Source: CAAGNP01 sp045603545
Lineage (GTDB): Bacteria; Bacteroidota; Bacteroidia; Bacteroidales; UBA932
NCBI GenBank assembly: GCA_045603545.1
Contig: JAZUMG010000030.1
Span: 1-64,000 of the forward strand
DNA length: 64,000 nucleotides
Reading direction: 5' to 3'
In this document: positions 17,312-25,246 of the stretch, one piece after another
Numbering within the stretch: position 1 is the stretch's first letter
Layout: each line of letters starts with the position of its first letter
Program-made: the position numbers and the translations under genes
Notes under the pieces: model-generated
Databases searched by the model: none
What the model saw: only the letters and a program-made list of their open reading frames with translations
Told to the model about the DNA's origin: nothing

Positions 17312-17905
17312 ATGAAAAAGAAAAAAATGTCCAGCTGGGTAATAGTACTTGGCGTAGCAGTAGTTCTATTCTTTTGGGTAAAAGGTGTTTACAACAATAT
17401 GGTAACACTCGATGAGGGTGTGCAGACTGCCTGGTCGCAGGTAGAGAATGTATATCAGAGAAGAGCTGACCTTATCCCTAACCTTGTAAACACAGTAAAA
17501 GGTTATGCACAACACGAGTCAGCAACATTGGAAGGTGTGGTCAATGCCAGAGCAAAAGCTACTCAGATAACTGTAGATCCTGAGAACCTTACCCCTGAGT
17601 CATTGGCAAAATTCCAGAAAGCACAGGGTGAACTCTCAAGTGCACTTGGTAAATTGCTCTCAATTACAGAGAATTATCCTGATTTGAAGGCAAATGAGAA
17701 TTTCTTGCAGCTACAGGCCCAGTTGGAGGGTACTGAAAACAGAATCACTGTTGAGAGACAGAAATTCAATGAGACTGCAAGAGAGTACAATACTACCATT
17801 AGAAAATTCCCTAACAATATTCTGTCAGGGATGTTCGGTTTCGAGAAGAAAGCATATTTTGAGGCAGAAGAGGGGGCAGAACGTGCACCTGAAGTTGTAT
17901 TCTAA
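17312..17905 (+). CDS. lemA: LemA family protein
   Basis: The 197-residue protein has an N-terminal membrane helix (about 8-24) followed by a long helical LemA domain (QTAWSQVENVYQRRADLIPNL is diagnostic). LemA proteins form a four-helix bundle presented outside the inner membrane; their role is unclear, but they are commonly paired with TPM-domain proteins, as here. The stop overlaps the next start (TAATG), so the two are translationally coupled. Confidence 0.92.
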   Translation: MKKKKMSSWVIVLGVAVVLFFWVKGVYNNMVTLDEGVQTAWSQVENVYQRRADLIPNLVNTVKGYAQHESATLEGVVNARAKATQITVDPENLTPESLAKFQKAQGELSSALGKLLSITENYPDLKANENFLQLQAQLEGTENRITVERQKFNETAREYNTTIRKFPNNILSGMFGFEKKAYFEAEEGAERAPEVVF

Positions 17906-18678
17906 TGAAAAGGTTTCTGCTTCTAGTTTTATTGGGCTTGAGCGTGTTCGCTCAGGCTCAAATTCCATCCAAACCATTGACAGAGGATGCAGTTCATGAC
18001 CTGGCAGGGCTATTTACCTCAAGCCAAAGGGCAGAACTGAATGATCGTCTGATTGCCTTTGCCGACACTACCACCAACAGGGTTGTTGTGGTGACAGTAT
18101 TGGATATGGGTGGGATGGATGCATCTGAGTTTGCGTACAAGCTTGGCGAGAGCTGGGGTATAGGCGATGCCAAATTCAATAACGGTATCGTAATCCTTGT
18201 CAAACCCAAAACTGAGGACTCTTATGGTGAGGTCTTCATCGCTGTCGGCTATGGTCTGGAAGGGGCTCTGCCCGATGCTACAGCCTCAATGATAGTCAAT
18301 AGGGAGATGGTTCCCAATTTCCAGCAAGGGGATATCTATGGTGGTGTAAAGGCAGCTGTCGATATTATTCTCCCCATCATAGCAGGTGAGTATTCTGCAC
18401 AGGAGTATGAAGAGTCTGGTGAGGGTGGACTTGGCGCTGCAATCGTGGTTATCGTAGTGTTCTGCCTTATCCTCTATTCCTTGAGCAAGAGAGGGAAGGG
18501 GAGAGGCAACAGCGGTACCAGAACAGGTGGCGGACCTACCATTATCACTACTCCTCGCAGTAGCGGAGGTTTCAGCGGTGGCTCCTTTGGCGGCGGCTCC
18601 TTTGGTGGTGGCGGCGGTTTCAAAGGTGGCTTCGGCGGAGGATCTTTCGGTGGCGGTGGAGCAGGTGCAAAGTGGTAG
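17905..18678 (+). CDS. TPM-domain membrane protein (YgcG-like)
   Basis: A signal peptide (1-19), a TPM domain (about 20-155: LTEDAVHDLAGLF, VVVVTVLDMGG, GIVILV, VGYGLEGALPD), one transmembrane helix (about 175-195) and a long Gly/Ser/Phe-rich tail with repeated GGGSFGG units. TPM domains act in thylakoid protein turnover and as acid phosphatases in plants; the bacterial role is not settled. Overlaps lemA by one base. The glycine-rich end is typical of the family. Confidence 0.9.
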   Translation: MKRFLLLVLLGLSVFAQAQIPSKPLTEDAVHDLAGLFTSSQRAELNDRLIAFADTTTNRVVVVTVLDMGGMDASEFAYKLGESWGIGDAKFNNGIVILVKPKTEDSYGEVFIAVGYGLEGALPDATASMIVNREMVPNFQQGDIYGGVKAAVDIILPIIAGEYSAQEYEESGEGGLGAAIVVIVVFCLILYSLSKRGKGRGNSGTRTGGGPTIITTPRSSGGFSGGSFGGGSFGGGGGFKGGFGGGSFGGGGAGAKW

Positions 18679-18702
18679 AAAATCTGTTGGTCATATACAA
18701 TG

Positions 18703-18736
18703 AACCCCTCTGGATCTTGGTCCGGAGGGGTTTGTT
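18703..18736 (+). terminator. Terminator after lemA-TPM genes
   Basis: aacccctctgga pairs with tccggaggggtt (one bulged base) and is followed by TTTGTTGTTT. It ends the plus-strand run just before the convergent phoH stop. Confidence 0.75.
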
Positions 18737-18752
18737 GTTTGGTGTTATCCTG

Positions 18753-19715
18753 TTATTCCTCTTTGTCAAAAGCCTTGACAATTTTGGTCACAAGTGGATG
18801 TCGTACAATATCTTCTGTCCCGAAGTTTATTACCGCTATCCCTTTTATGTTCTTTACCAGTTCCACGCCCCTAAGAAGACCGGAGTCATTCTTGTGAGGG
18901 AGGTCGATCTGTGATGCGTCACCGGTGACTATAAATTTGGCATCGCGCCCCATGCGGGTCAGGAACATCTTCAACTGGCCGATGGAGGTGTTCTGGGCCT
19001 CGTCAAGAATAACAAATGCACTGTCAAGTGTCCTTCCCCTCATATATGCAAGGGGGGCTATCTGTATGATCCCCTCCTCCATAAGGGCCTGAAGCTTTTT
19101 GGGATGTATCATATCCCTCAAGGCATCATATAGCGGCTGAAGATATGGATCGAGTTTGTCTTTCAGGTCTCCGGGGAGGAATCCGAGCCTCTCGCCGGCC
19201 TCCACTGCAGGTCTGGTAAGTATGAGCTTCTTTACCTCTTTATTTTTGAGTGCTCTGACAGCCAGAGCTATGGCTGTGTAGGTCTTTCCTGTGCCGGCAG
19301 GGCCAAGGGCGAAGAGCAGGTCGTTTTTATAGTACTCGTCCACCAGACGTTTCTGGTTGCGTGTACGGGCTTTTACCACTTTTCCGTCATTGCCATAGAC
19401 GATATTGTAGGTGTCTTCAGGCATAGAGAGATCATCCTGGCTTACCTCAGGGAAGTTCTCATAGTCAAACAGTCTGTCCACATCATCCTCGTTGAGGTTT
19501 CTCTTCCTTTGTCTGATCTCTATCAGGGTTTTGAGCCTCTCTTCAAAAAGTTTTATCTCCTTTTCTCCACCTTCGAGATATATGTCAGAACCCCTTGCCA
19601 CTATTTTCAGTTTAGGGAAATATCTTTTTATCCTGTCAAGTATCCTGTTGTTAACCCCGTAAATCTCCATTGGGTCCATCTCCTCAAGTGTGATAGTCTT
19701 CTCTTTAGTTGCCAT
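18753..19715 (-). CDS. phoH: PhoH-like ATPase
   Basis: A 320-residue cytoplasmic protein with an N-terminal KH-like segment and a PhoH P-loop domain: Walker A GPAGTGKT, Walker B AFVILDEAQN, and sensor VTGDASQID. PhoH proteins are RNA-associated ATPases linked to ribosome and RNA metabolism. The start overlaps the end of the CapA-like gene by 11 bp, so it is the last gene of a DUF389-capA-phoH run. Confidence 0.93.
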   Translation of the reverse strand: MATKEKTITLEEMDPMEIYGVNNRILDRIKRYFPKLKIVARGSDIYLEGGEKEIKLFEERLKTLIEIRQRKRNLNEDDVDRLFDYENFPEVSQDDLSMPEDTYNIVYGNDGKVVKARTRNQKRLVDEYYKNDLLFALGPAGTGKTYTAIALAVRALKNKEVKKLILTRPAVEAGERLGFLPGDLKDKLDPYLQPLYDALRDMIHPKKLQALMEEGIIQIAPLAYMRGRTLDSAFVILDEAQNTSIGQLKMFLTRMGRDAKFIVTGDASQIDLPHKNDSGLLRGVELVKNIKGIAVINFGTEDIVRHPLVTKIVKAFDKEE

Positions 19716-20778
19716 ATTGTATTGTCTCTCTGAGTCTGTTGTATGTCTCTACCATATTCTGGTATTCGTATTTGTTGGGAAACAGTTCTGGTTTTCCGAT
19801 GAATTCCTCTATTGGGAAAGTGGTGTAGTTCTTCTCGAACCTTCCCCCTCTTGCACACCATAACCATATGGGTTCGCCCGATACAATCCTGCATCCCGAT
19901 TGGTCTTTTGTTATCCTGACTACAAATATAAAGCCTATTTGTGTATTTTTTGCACTCATATTGGAGATGTAGTTTCCCAATGAGTAGGCTGTGATGTTCC
20001 TGATGGAGCCGTCGCTGTTATGTCTGGTCCTGATTGGCTGGACAACGTGAGGGTGCCCTCCGATTATTATGTCCACCCCCTCCCTGTAGAGCAAATCTTC
20101 CCATTTTTTCTGTTGGGATGATTCTGCGATTGAATATTCTGTCCCCCAATGGGGCAATGCTACAATAAATTCTGCCCCTTTTTCTTTTGCCCTGGCTATA
20201 GCCCCTGCCACGGAGATGGAGTCCATCCTGCTTACAATCCCTCTCCCGGATCCCAAATTTGTCCCGTATGTGAAATTGATGAATGCACACCTGCAGCCAC
20301 TTATCTCCTCAATGTACGGGTAGAGTGTGTCCTGTTCGGCCTTGTCGCGGAATATGCCTGTGTAAGGCACTCCAAGTTCGCGGTAAGTCTCTATGCTCTT
20401 TTCGAAGCCCCTCCCCCCCTTGTCGAAGATGTGGTTGTTGGCGCAGAGAAAAAGGTCTATTCCGGCATCTTTTGCCTCTTTTGCCAGAGATTTTGGGGCA
20501 GAAAATGAGGGGTATCCGGTGTAGGGTGGGAGGCCGCAGACAAACTCCATATTTGCTATTGCATAGTCTGCTTTTGAGAGTATCTCCCTCGTATATTTGA
20601 AGTATGTGCTGTAATCGTAGGACTCTGAGAGGAGGGTATCCATCCCCTTTTTTCTGGCAAACTGGAGTTGTCTCTGGTGCTGCATCACATCTCCGATGAA
20701 TGCGAGGGTGATGGTGTCCTGTCCCAGAAGCAGCAGTGGGTATAAGACCAGAAAGAGGATAGTGGCTAACCTTCTCAT
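19705..20778 (-). CDS. CapA-family metallophosphoesterase-like protein
   Basis: The 357-residue protein has a signal peptide (1-20, ending LLGQ) and the PGA_cap (CapA) fold with FIGDVM, ANMEFV, CANNHIFDKG and GGHPHVVQP, the set expected for a dinuclear metal site. CapA works in poly-gamma-glutamate capsule export in bacilli, but Bacteroidota carry many stand-alone copies of unknown substrate and no capBC genes are nearby. It lies 2 nt after the DUF389 gene and overlaps phoH. Confidence 0.85.
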   Translation of the reverse strand: MRRLATILFLVLYPLLLLGQDTITLAFIGDVMQHQRQLQFARKKGMDTLLSESYDYSTYFKYTREILSKADYAIANMEFVCGLPPYTGYPSFSAPKSLAKEAKDAGIDLFLCANNHIFDKGGRGFEKSIETYRELGVPYTGIFRDKAEQDTLYPYIEEISGCRCAFINFTYGTNLGSGRGIVSRMDSISVAGAIARAKEKGAEFIVALPHWGTEYSIAESSQQKKWEDLLYREGVDIIIGGHPHVVQPIRTRHNSDGSIRNITAYSLGNYISNMSAKNTQIGFIFVVRITKDQSGCRIVSGEPIWLWCARGGRFEKNYTTFPIEEFIGKPELFPNKYEYQNMVETYNRLRETIQYGN

Positions 20779-20780
20779 GT

Positions 20781-22145
20781 CTAGTGTCTGACGTTTTGGG
20801 CTATGGCAAGATTTTCAAAGCCGAGTCTGACCTTCAGCCACCCTTTGAGCCTCTCGATTTCTTCGGCTGGTATCTCCGAATCGGAGTTGATTATGACTAT
20901 GATCTGCTCTTGAGGATTGAATGACTGGGTGTCGAGCTGCGCTCCTCTTGCAATAGAGAACCCTGTAATCTGCGGATATTGGGCCAGAATCTCTTTTGCA
21001 ATTTGGGAGAATGGGAGTTCTTTGCTCTTTATGGCACTGAGTTCCATCTCCATCTTTTTTATGAGTTCTTCCCTGCGCCTTATCTCCTGGTCATTTCTCT
21101 CCATAAGGCTCTCAATTATCTCTTTCTCACTCTTGTCGGTGCCTGATGTGATGCTTTGTTGTATGGCTATCTGCTCTCTGCTCATCCCCATAGCCTCGCC
21201 ATTTCTGAGCAGAGCTTCAATCTCTGCTTCGTTCAATGTCTCACCCGCAAGTGAGATTTTCAGTACCGGGGGCTTGGTGTGGTGATCAATGGTATAGTCA
21301 AAAATGTAGGCTTTGCTCAATGTCCTGTTGGCTTTGACAAACTGTTTTGCTGTCTGGTCAAATCGGCTCTCCTTGACAGTGGTGATGGCAGAGTAGACGC
21401 TGGGGACTATGAGTATAAGCAATACCATTGTGATGGTTCTTGTGACTCTCCTCTGGACTCTTGGGTCTGCAAAATGGAGTACTGGATATTTTAGGGCCTT
21501 GACCATGATGAATGTGGCCAATGCGATAAATGCGCTGTTTATGAAGAAGAGGTAGAGCGCACCGACCAGATATTTGATCTGGAGTGTTGCCAGTCCGTAA
21601 CCTGCGGTACACAGGGGTGGCATCAGGGCTGTGGCGATGGCCACACCGGAGAACACTGTCCCCTTCTGTTTGTTGCTGATCTCGATTATACCTGCAAGAC
21701 CTCCAAATAGGGCGATCAGTACGTCGTAGATGGTGGGGTTTGTCCTTGCGTCCAGCTCAGAGGTGGTTTCGAGTTCCAGTGGGGAGATTATGAAATAGAT
21801 GGTGGAAACCAGCAGGGAAATTATTACCATGTAAAGGAGATTTGCTGCCGATTTCCTCAGGAACTGGCTGTCATTTACCCCCAGACTGTAGCCGATGCCG
21901 ATAATCGGGCTCATCAGAGGGGAGATGAGCATCGCGCCAATGATTACTGCGGTGGAGTTCACATTGAGACCGATGGATGCTATGAAAATGGCACAGGCCA
22001 ATACATATGCATTAGGTCCACTGAGTGTGACGTTTTTTCTGATATAATCGCTGGCTCCCAGTACATCCACATGCTCTGAAAGGGATACTATCTCGACAAT
22101 TTTGTGCCAGGCCTGACTTAAAAAGGTTCTTATTCTGCTTTCCAT
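20781..22145 (-). CDS. DUF389 (TIGR00341-like) membrane protein
   Basis: A 454-residue inner-membrane protein. About six to seven hydrophobic helices (about 45-260) include the family signature AVIIGAMLISPLMSPIIGIGYSLG. A mixed, charged C-terminal domain (about 265-450) with a coiled-coil-like Glu/Arg stretch (about 350-385) follows. The function of DUF389 proteins is unknown. First gene of the three-gene minus-strand run. A TATATTTA box (one mismatch to the usual -7 element) lies in its upstream gap. Confidence 0.88.
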   Translation of the reverse strand: MESRIRTFLSQAWHKIVEIVSLSEHVDVLGASDYIRKNVTLSGPNAYVLACAIFIASIGLNVNSTAVIIGAMLISPLMSPIIGIGYSLGVNDSQFLRKSAANLLYMVIISLLVSTIYFIISPLELETTSELDARTNPTIYDVLIALFGGLAGIIEISNKQKGTVFSGVAIATALMPPLCTAGYGLATLQIKYLVGALYLFFINSAFIALATFIMVKALKYPVLHFADPRVQRRVTRTITMVLLILIVPSVYSAITTVKESRFDQTAKQFVKANRTLSKAYIFDYTIDHHTKPPVLKISLAGETLNEAEIEALLRNGEAMGMSREQIAIQQSITSGTDKSEKEIIESLMERNDQEIRRREELIKKMEMELSAIKSKELPFSQIAKEILAQYPQITGFSIARGAQLDTQSFNPQEQIIVIINSDSEIPAEEIERLKGWLKVRLGFENLAIAQNVRH

Positions 22146-22209
22146 ATCCTCAACCGTAATATTTCCAATTGTAAATATACATTTTTTTTGGGGATAAGTC
22201 TAATTTTCT

Positions 22210-22217
22210 TACTTTTG
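22210..22217 (+). promoter_or_regulatory. Promoter (-7 element) of SPOR lipoprotein
   Basis: TACTTTTG, 26 nt before the ATG at 22244. Confidence 0.6.
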
Positions 22218-22243
22218 TTTTGATAATTAAAAAGATAAAAGAT

Positions 22244-22714
22244 ATGAAACTGGTAAGATTATTTTCGATGTTTCTAATCGCGGCAACAATGTTGACAAGC
22301 TGCGATTTCTTCCGCTCATTGGTGGGAAAACCCACCTCTAAGGATTTGGAGAGGATGAGGATTGAGGCTCAGGCCAAAAAACAGAGACAACTCGACTCTA
22401 TAAAGAAAGCAAAAGCTGATTCACTCGCTTTAATAGCAGCTATGGAGGCTGAAAAAAATGCCCTGAAGGACAGATTCTATGTGGTTCTTGGCAGCTTTAA
22501 GGTGCAAGACAATGCAGACAGAATGCACAAGTTTCTGGAGAAGAACAACTATACCCCAAGAACCATAAAGTTCAAGAATGGGTTTGAGCTCGTTTCTGCT
22601 GCCTCTACAAATAACCTTCAGGAGGCTCTGAGAATCCTTGATGAGCTTCTGGAATATGAATATTGCCCGGATGATGTTTGGGTATATGATGTAAGACAAG
22701 AATTACACGAATAA
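22244..22714 (+). CDS. SPOR-domain lipoprotein
   Basis: A 156-residue lipoprotein (MLTSC, Cys20). A helical, Lys/Ala/Gln-rich linker (about 30-75) leads to a SPOR domain (about 80-155: FYVVLGSFKVQDNADRMHKFLE). SPOR domains bind denuded glycan strands at division septa, so a periplasmic septal or peptidoglycan role is likely. The frame could begin 8 codons earlier, but the ATG at 22244 gives a clean lipoprotein signal and suits the promoter. The gcvT start is 12 nt downstream. Confidence 0.9.
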   Translation: MKLVRLFSMFLIAATMLTSCDFFRSLVGKPTSKDLERMRIEAQAKKQRQLDSIKKAKADSLALIAAMEAEKNALKDRFYVVLGSFKVQDNADRMHKFLEKNNYTPRTIKFKNGFELVSAASTNNLQEALRILDELLEYEYCPDDVWVYDVRQELHE

Positions 22715-22726
22715 GAAATTTGATAT

Positions 22727-23833
22727 ATGAAGACAACAGCATTTACCCAAAGACATATTGATCTTGGTGCTAAAATGGTCCCATTTGCAGGCTACAATAT
22801 GCCTGTTGAATATGTAGGTATTAACGAGGAGCACAACACCGTAAGAGAGGGTGTAGGTGTTTTCGATGTATCACATATGGGCGAAATCTGGGTTAAAGGT
22901 GAGAATGCTCTCCCTTTCCTCCAATATGTGACATCCAACGATGTTTCAGTTCTATACCCTGGTAAAGTTCAATACACCTGCTTCCCTAACGGTAAGGGTG
23001 GTATCGTGGATGACCTTTTGGTTTACTGTATTGATTCAGTTACCTATCTTTTGGTGGTTAATGCTGCCAATACCGACAAGGACTGGGCACACCTTTGTGA
23101 GTATGCTCCCAAATTCGGTCTTACAGTGGGTAAGGAGCTTTACAATGCATCTGACGAGATCTGCCAATTGGCTGTACAGGGTCCCAAGGCTCTTGAGGCT
23201 ATGCAGAAAATCTGTGATGAGAATGTAGTGGATATGGAGTACTACACTTTCAAAAAATTGAACATCGGCGGTATCAAGGATGCGATTTTCTCAACTACAG
23301 GCTACACCGGTGCTGGTGGATGTGAGATCTATGTTGCCAATGAAGATGCTGACAAGCTTTGGGAAGCAGTATTTGCTGCCGGTGAAGAGTTCGGTATCAG
23401 ACCAATCGGTCTTGGCGCACGCGACACCCTCCGTCTTGAGATGGGCTTCTGTCTGTATGGCAATGATATCGACGATACTACATCTCCACTTGAGGCTGGT
23501 CTTGGTTGGGCTACCAAATTCAATGATACCAAAGGTGATTTCATTGACAAGGAGTATCTTCTTGCACAGAAAGCAGAGGGCTTGAAACGTAAACTTGTAG
23601 GTTTCGAACTTGTTGACAGAGGTGTTCCTCGTCACGGATATCCTGTATGCGATGCAGAGGGCAATGAGATCGGTCAGGTAACCTCAGGTACCATGTCACC
23701 TTCGATGAAGAAACCTGTAGGTATGGCTTATGTGGCTACTCCATATAACAAAGTGGACAGCGAGATCTTCATCAACGTAAGAGGCAGACTTCTCAAAGCC
23801 AAAGTGGTCAAGACCCCTTTCTATAAGAAATAA
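22727..23833 (+). CDS. gcvT: Aminomethyltransferase, glycine cleavage T protein
   Basis: Transfers the methylene group from aminomethyl-H protein to tetrahydrofolate and releases ammonia. The 368-residue length and the motifs VPFAGYNMPVEY, GVFDVSHMGEI and the C-terminal domain with GQVTSGTMSPS are canonical for GcvT. GcvP and GcvH are not adjacent. It follows the SPOR gene closely and is closed by its own terminator. Codons are notably regular (CTT, GGT), suggesting high expression. Confidence 0.95.
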   Translation: MKTTAFTQRHIDLGAKMVPFAGYNMPVEYVGINEEHNTVREGVGVFDVSHMGEIWVKGENALPFLQYVTSNDVSVLYPGKVQYTCFPNGKGGIVDDLLVYCIDSVTYLLVVNAANTDKDWAHLCEYAPKFGLTVGKELYNASDEICQLAVQGPKALEAMQKICDENVVDMEYYTFKKLNIGGIKDAIFSTTGYTGAGGCEIYVANEDADKLWEAVFAAGEEFGIRPIGLGARDTLRLEMGFCLYGNDIDDTTSPLEAGLGWATKFNDTKGDFIDKEYLLAQKAEGLKRKLVGFELVDRGVPRHGYPVCDAEGNEIGQVTSGTMSPSMKKPVGMAYVATPYNKVDSEIFINVRGRLLKAKVVKTPFYKK

Positions 23834-23856
23834 GATTTTTGTTCAGATATTCAAGA

Positions 23857-23886
23857 AGGGCCCCATTTTTGTGGGGCCCCTTTTGT
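23857..23886 (+). terminator. Terminator after gcvT
   Basis: A GC-rich stem gggccccat/tggggccc around a short T-rich loop (23858-23880), followed by CTTTTG. Strong intrinsic terminator. Confidence 0.85.
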
Positions 23887-23907
23887 TTGATTTTAAAACC
23901 AGTTGAT

Positions 23908-25200
23908 ATGAGAGCATTCAAGTATATATTGCCATTTGTCACCATATTGGTGTCGGGCATTTTGTATGGCCAGTCCGGAAGTGTGGAGGAAAATCTGATA
24001 AGGCACGTGGAGTACCTGACATCAGATAAGCTGAAGGGTAGAAAGGCGGGCAGTGAAGGGGAGAGGATAGCTGCAAAGTATCTCTACGATGAGTTGAAGA
24101 GTTGTGGCCTCCAGATGCTCTCAGGTGTGGACGGGGATGAGTTTTATATAGTCTCTGACGGGGATTCCCTCAAATCCAGAAATATAGCAGGTATAGTGGA
24201 GGGGTATGATCCTGTTCTGAAAAACGAGTATATCGTGATTGGGGCCAATCTCGACAATATAGGGACAAATGTCCTGACAGTAAATGGCCGGAAAGTGGAT
24301 CAGGTCTTTCCTGGTGCAGATGCAAATGCTTCAGGTGTGGCTTGCCTTATCGAACTTGCACGCAAGATATCATCATCGTCATTCATGTTCAGGAGATCTG
24401 TCATTTTTGTAGGGTTCGGAGCCAAAGAGGAGGGGATGGCCGGCTCGTGGTATTTTGTGAACAGGAGTTTCGGACAGAAGTCTGATATCTCTATGATGGT
24501 CGATATGAATATGGTGGGGAGAAGTGGTCCTGGCAACTGTTTTACATACTACACTTGTGTCCCTAATACAGATATCACCAATGCCGTCCTGAGAACCGAC
24601 AACAAACTCTCATTTATGCAGCCACAGATAGGCTCAGGCAGGGTTCCCACATCAGATTATCTGGCTTTTTATGAGCAGGAGATACCTGTTGCCCTTTTTA
24701 CTACCGGGGTTCACAGCGATATATACACAGTAAGGGACAGGGCTGATGCCCTCGACTATGGCGTGATGGAGGGTGTGTGTGAATATCTCTACTCTTTTGT
24801 GATGGATGTGGCTATGATGGAGGATAAAGTGATGCGTCCTGCCAAGACCCAGACTGAGGGGGGAAAAGTGACATATTCCCCTTATGATGTGGATAAGGCA
24901 CCAGAGTTTTTCAAAGGTGATGAAAGGCACTTCCTCGAGAGTTGGGTGTATGTCTATCTGAGATACCCGGAGGAGGCAATAATAATGGGAACCCAGGGTG
25001 TGGTAAATGTTGAATTTGTAGTGGAGGCTGATGGAACTGTGACCAATGTGAAAGTGGTGCGTGGTGTGGATGAATTGCTTGATAAAGAGGCAGTAAGAGT
25101 GGTGTCAGTCTCACCCAAATGGAGACCGGCCATAAAGAATGGGGAAAAAGTGAGGGTAAAATACTCATTACCTATAGAATTTAGGCTTAAAAAGAGATAG
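23908..25200 (+). CDS. Degenerate M28 peptidase-like protein with TonB C-terminal domain
   Basis: A 430-residue exported protein: signal peptide (1-21), M28-like domain (about 25-305) and TonB_C domain (about 345-427, VNVEFVVEADGTVTNVKVVRG). The fold is clear, but the usual zinc site is nearly gone. The His of AHxD is Asn114 (GANLDN), the Asp of GADDNASG is Ala139, the catalytic Glu of the EE pair is Lys173 (the next Glu is kept), the Asp of NLDMVGR is Asn201, and the His of DYHT is Tyr273. I infer a non-catalytic binding or scaffold protein. I chose the start at 23908 for the signal peptide; the frame is open 23 codons earlier through the gcvT terminator. Confidence 0.85.
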   Translation: MRAFKYILPFVTILVSGILYGQSGSVEENLIRHVEYLTSDKLKGRKAGSEGERIAAKYLYDELKSCGLQMLSGVDGDEFYIVSDGDSLKSRNIAGIVEGYDPVLKNEYIVIGANLDNIGTNVLTVNGRKVDQVFPGADANASGVACLIELARKISSSSFMFRRSVIFVGFGAKEEGMAGSWYFVNRSFGQKSDISMMVDMNMVGRSGPGNCFTYYTCVPNTDITNAVLRTDNKLSFMQPQIGSGRVPTSDYLAFYEQEIPVALFTTGVHSDIYTVRDRADALDYGVMEGVCEYLYSFVMDVAMMEDKVMRPAKTQTEGGKVTYSPYDVDKAPEFFKGDERHFLESWVYVYLRYPEEAIIMGTQGVVNVEFVVEADGTVTNVKVVRGVDELLDKEAVRVVSVSPKWRPAIKNGEKVRVKYSLPIEFRLKKR

Positions 25201-25217
25201 GATATTCTCTTTTTTCA

Positions 25218-25225
25218 TAACTTTG
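25218..25225 (+). promoter_or_regulatory. Promoter (-7 element) of leuS
   Basis: TAACTTTG, 21 nt before the leuS ATG. Confidence 0.6.
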
Positions 25226-25246
25226 CCGAGATAGAATAGAACTACT

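Noticed and set aside
19705..20778. Poly-gamma-glutamate capsule locus
   Set aside because: Only a CapA-like gene is present; capB and capC are absent and the neighbours are unrelated.
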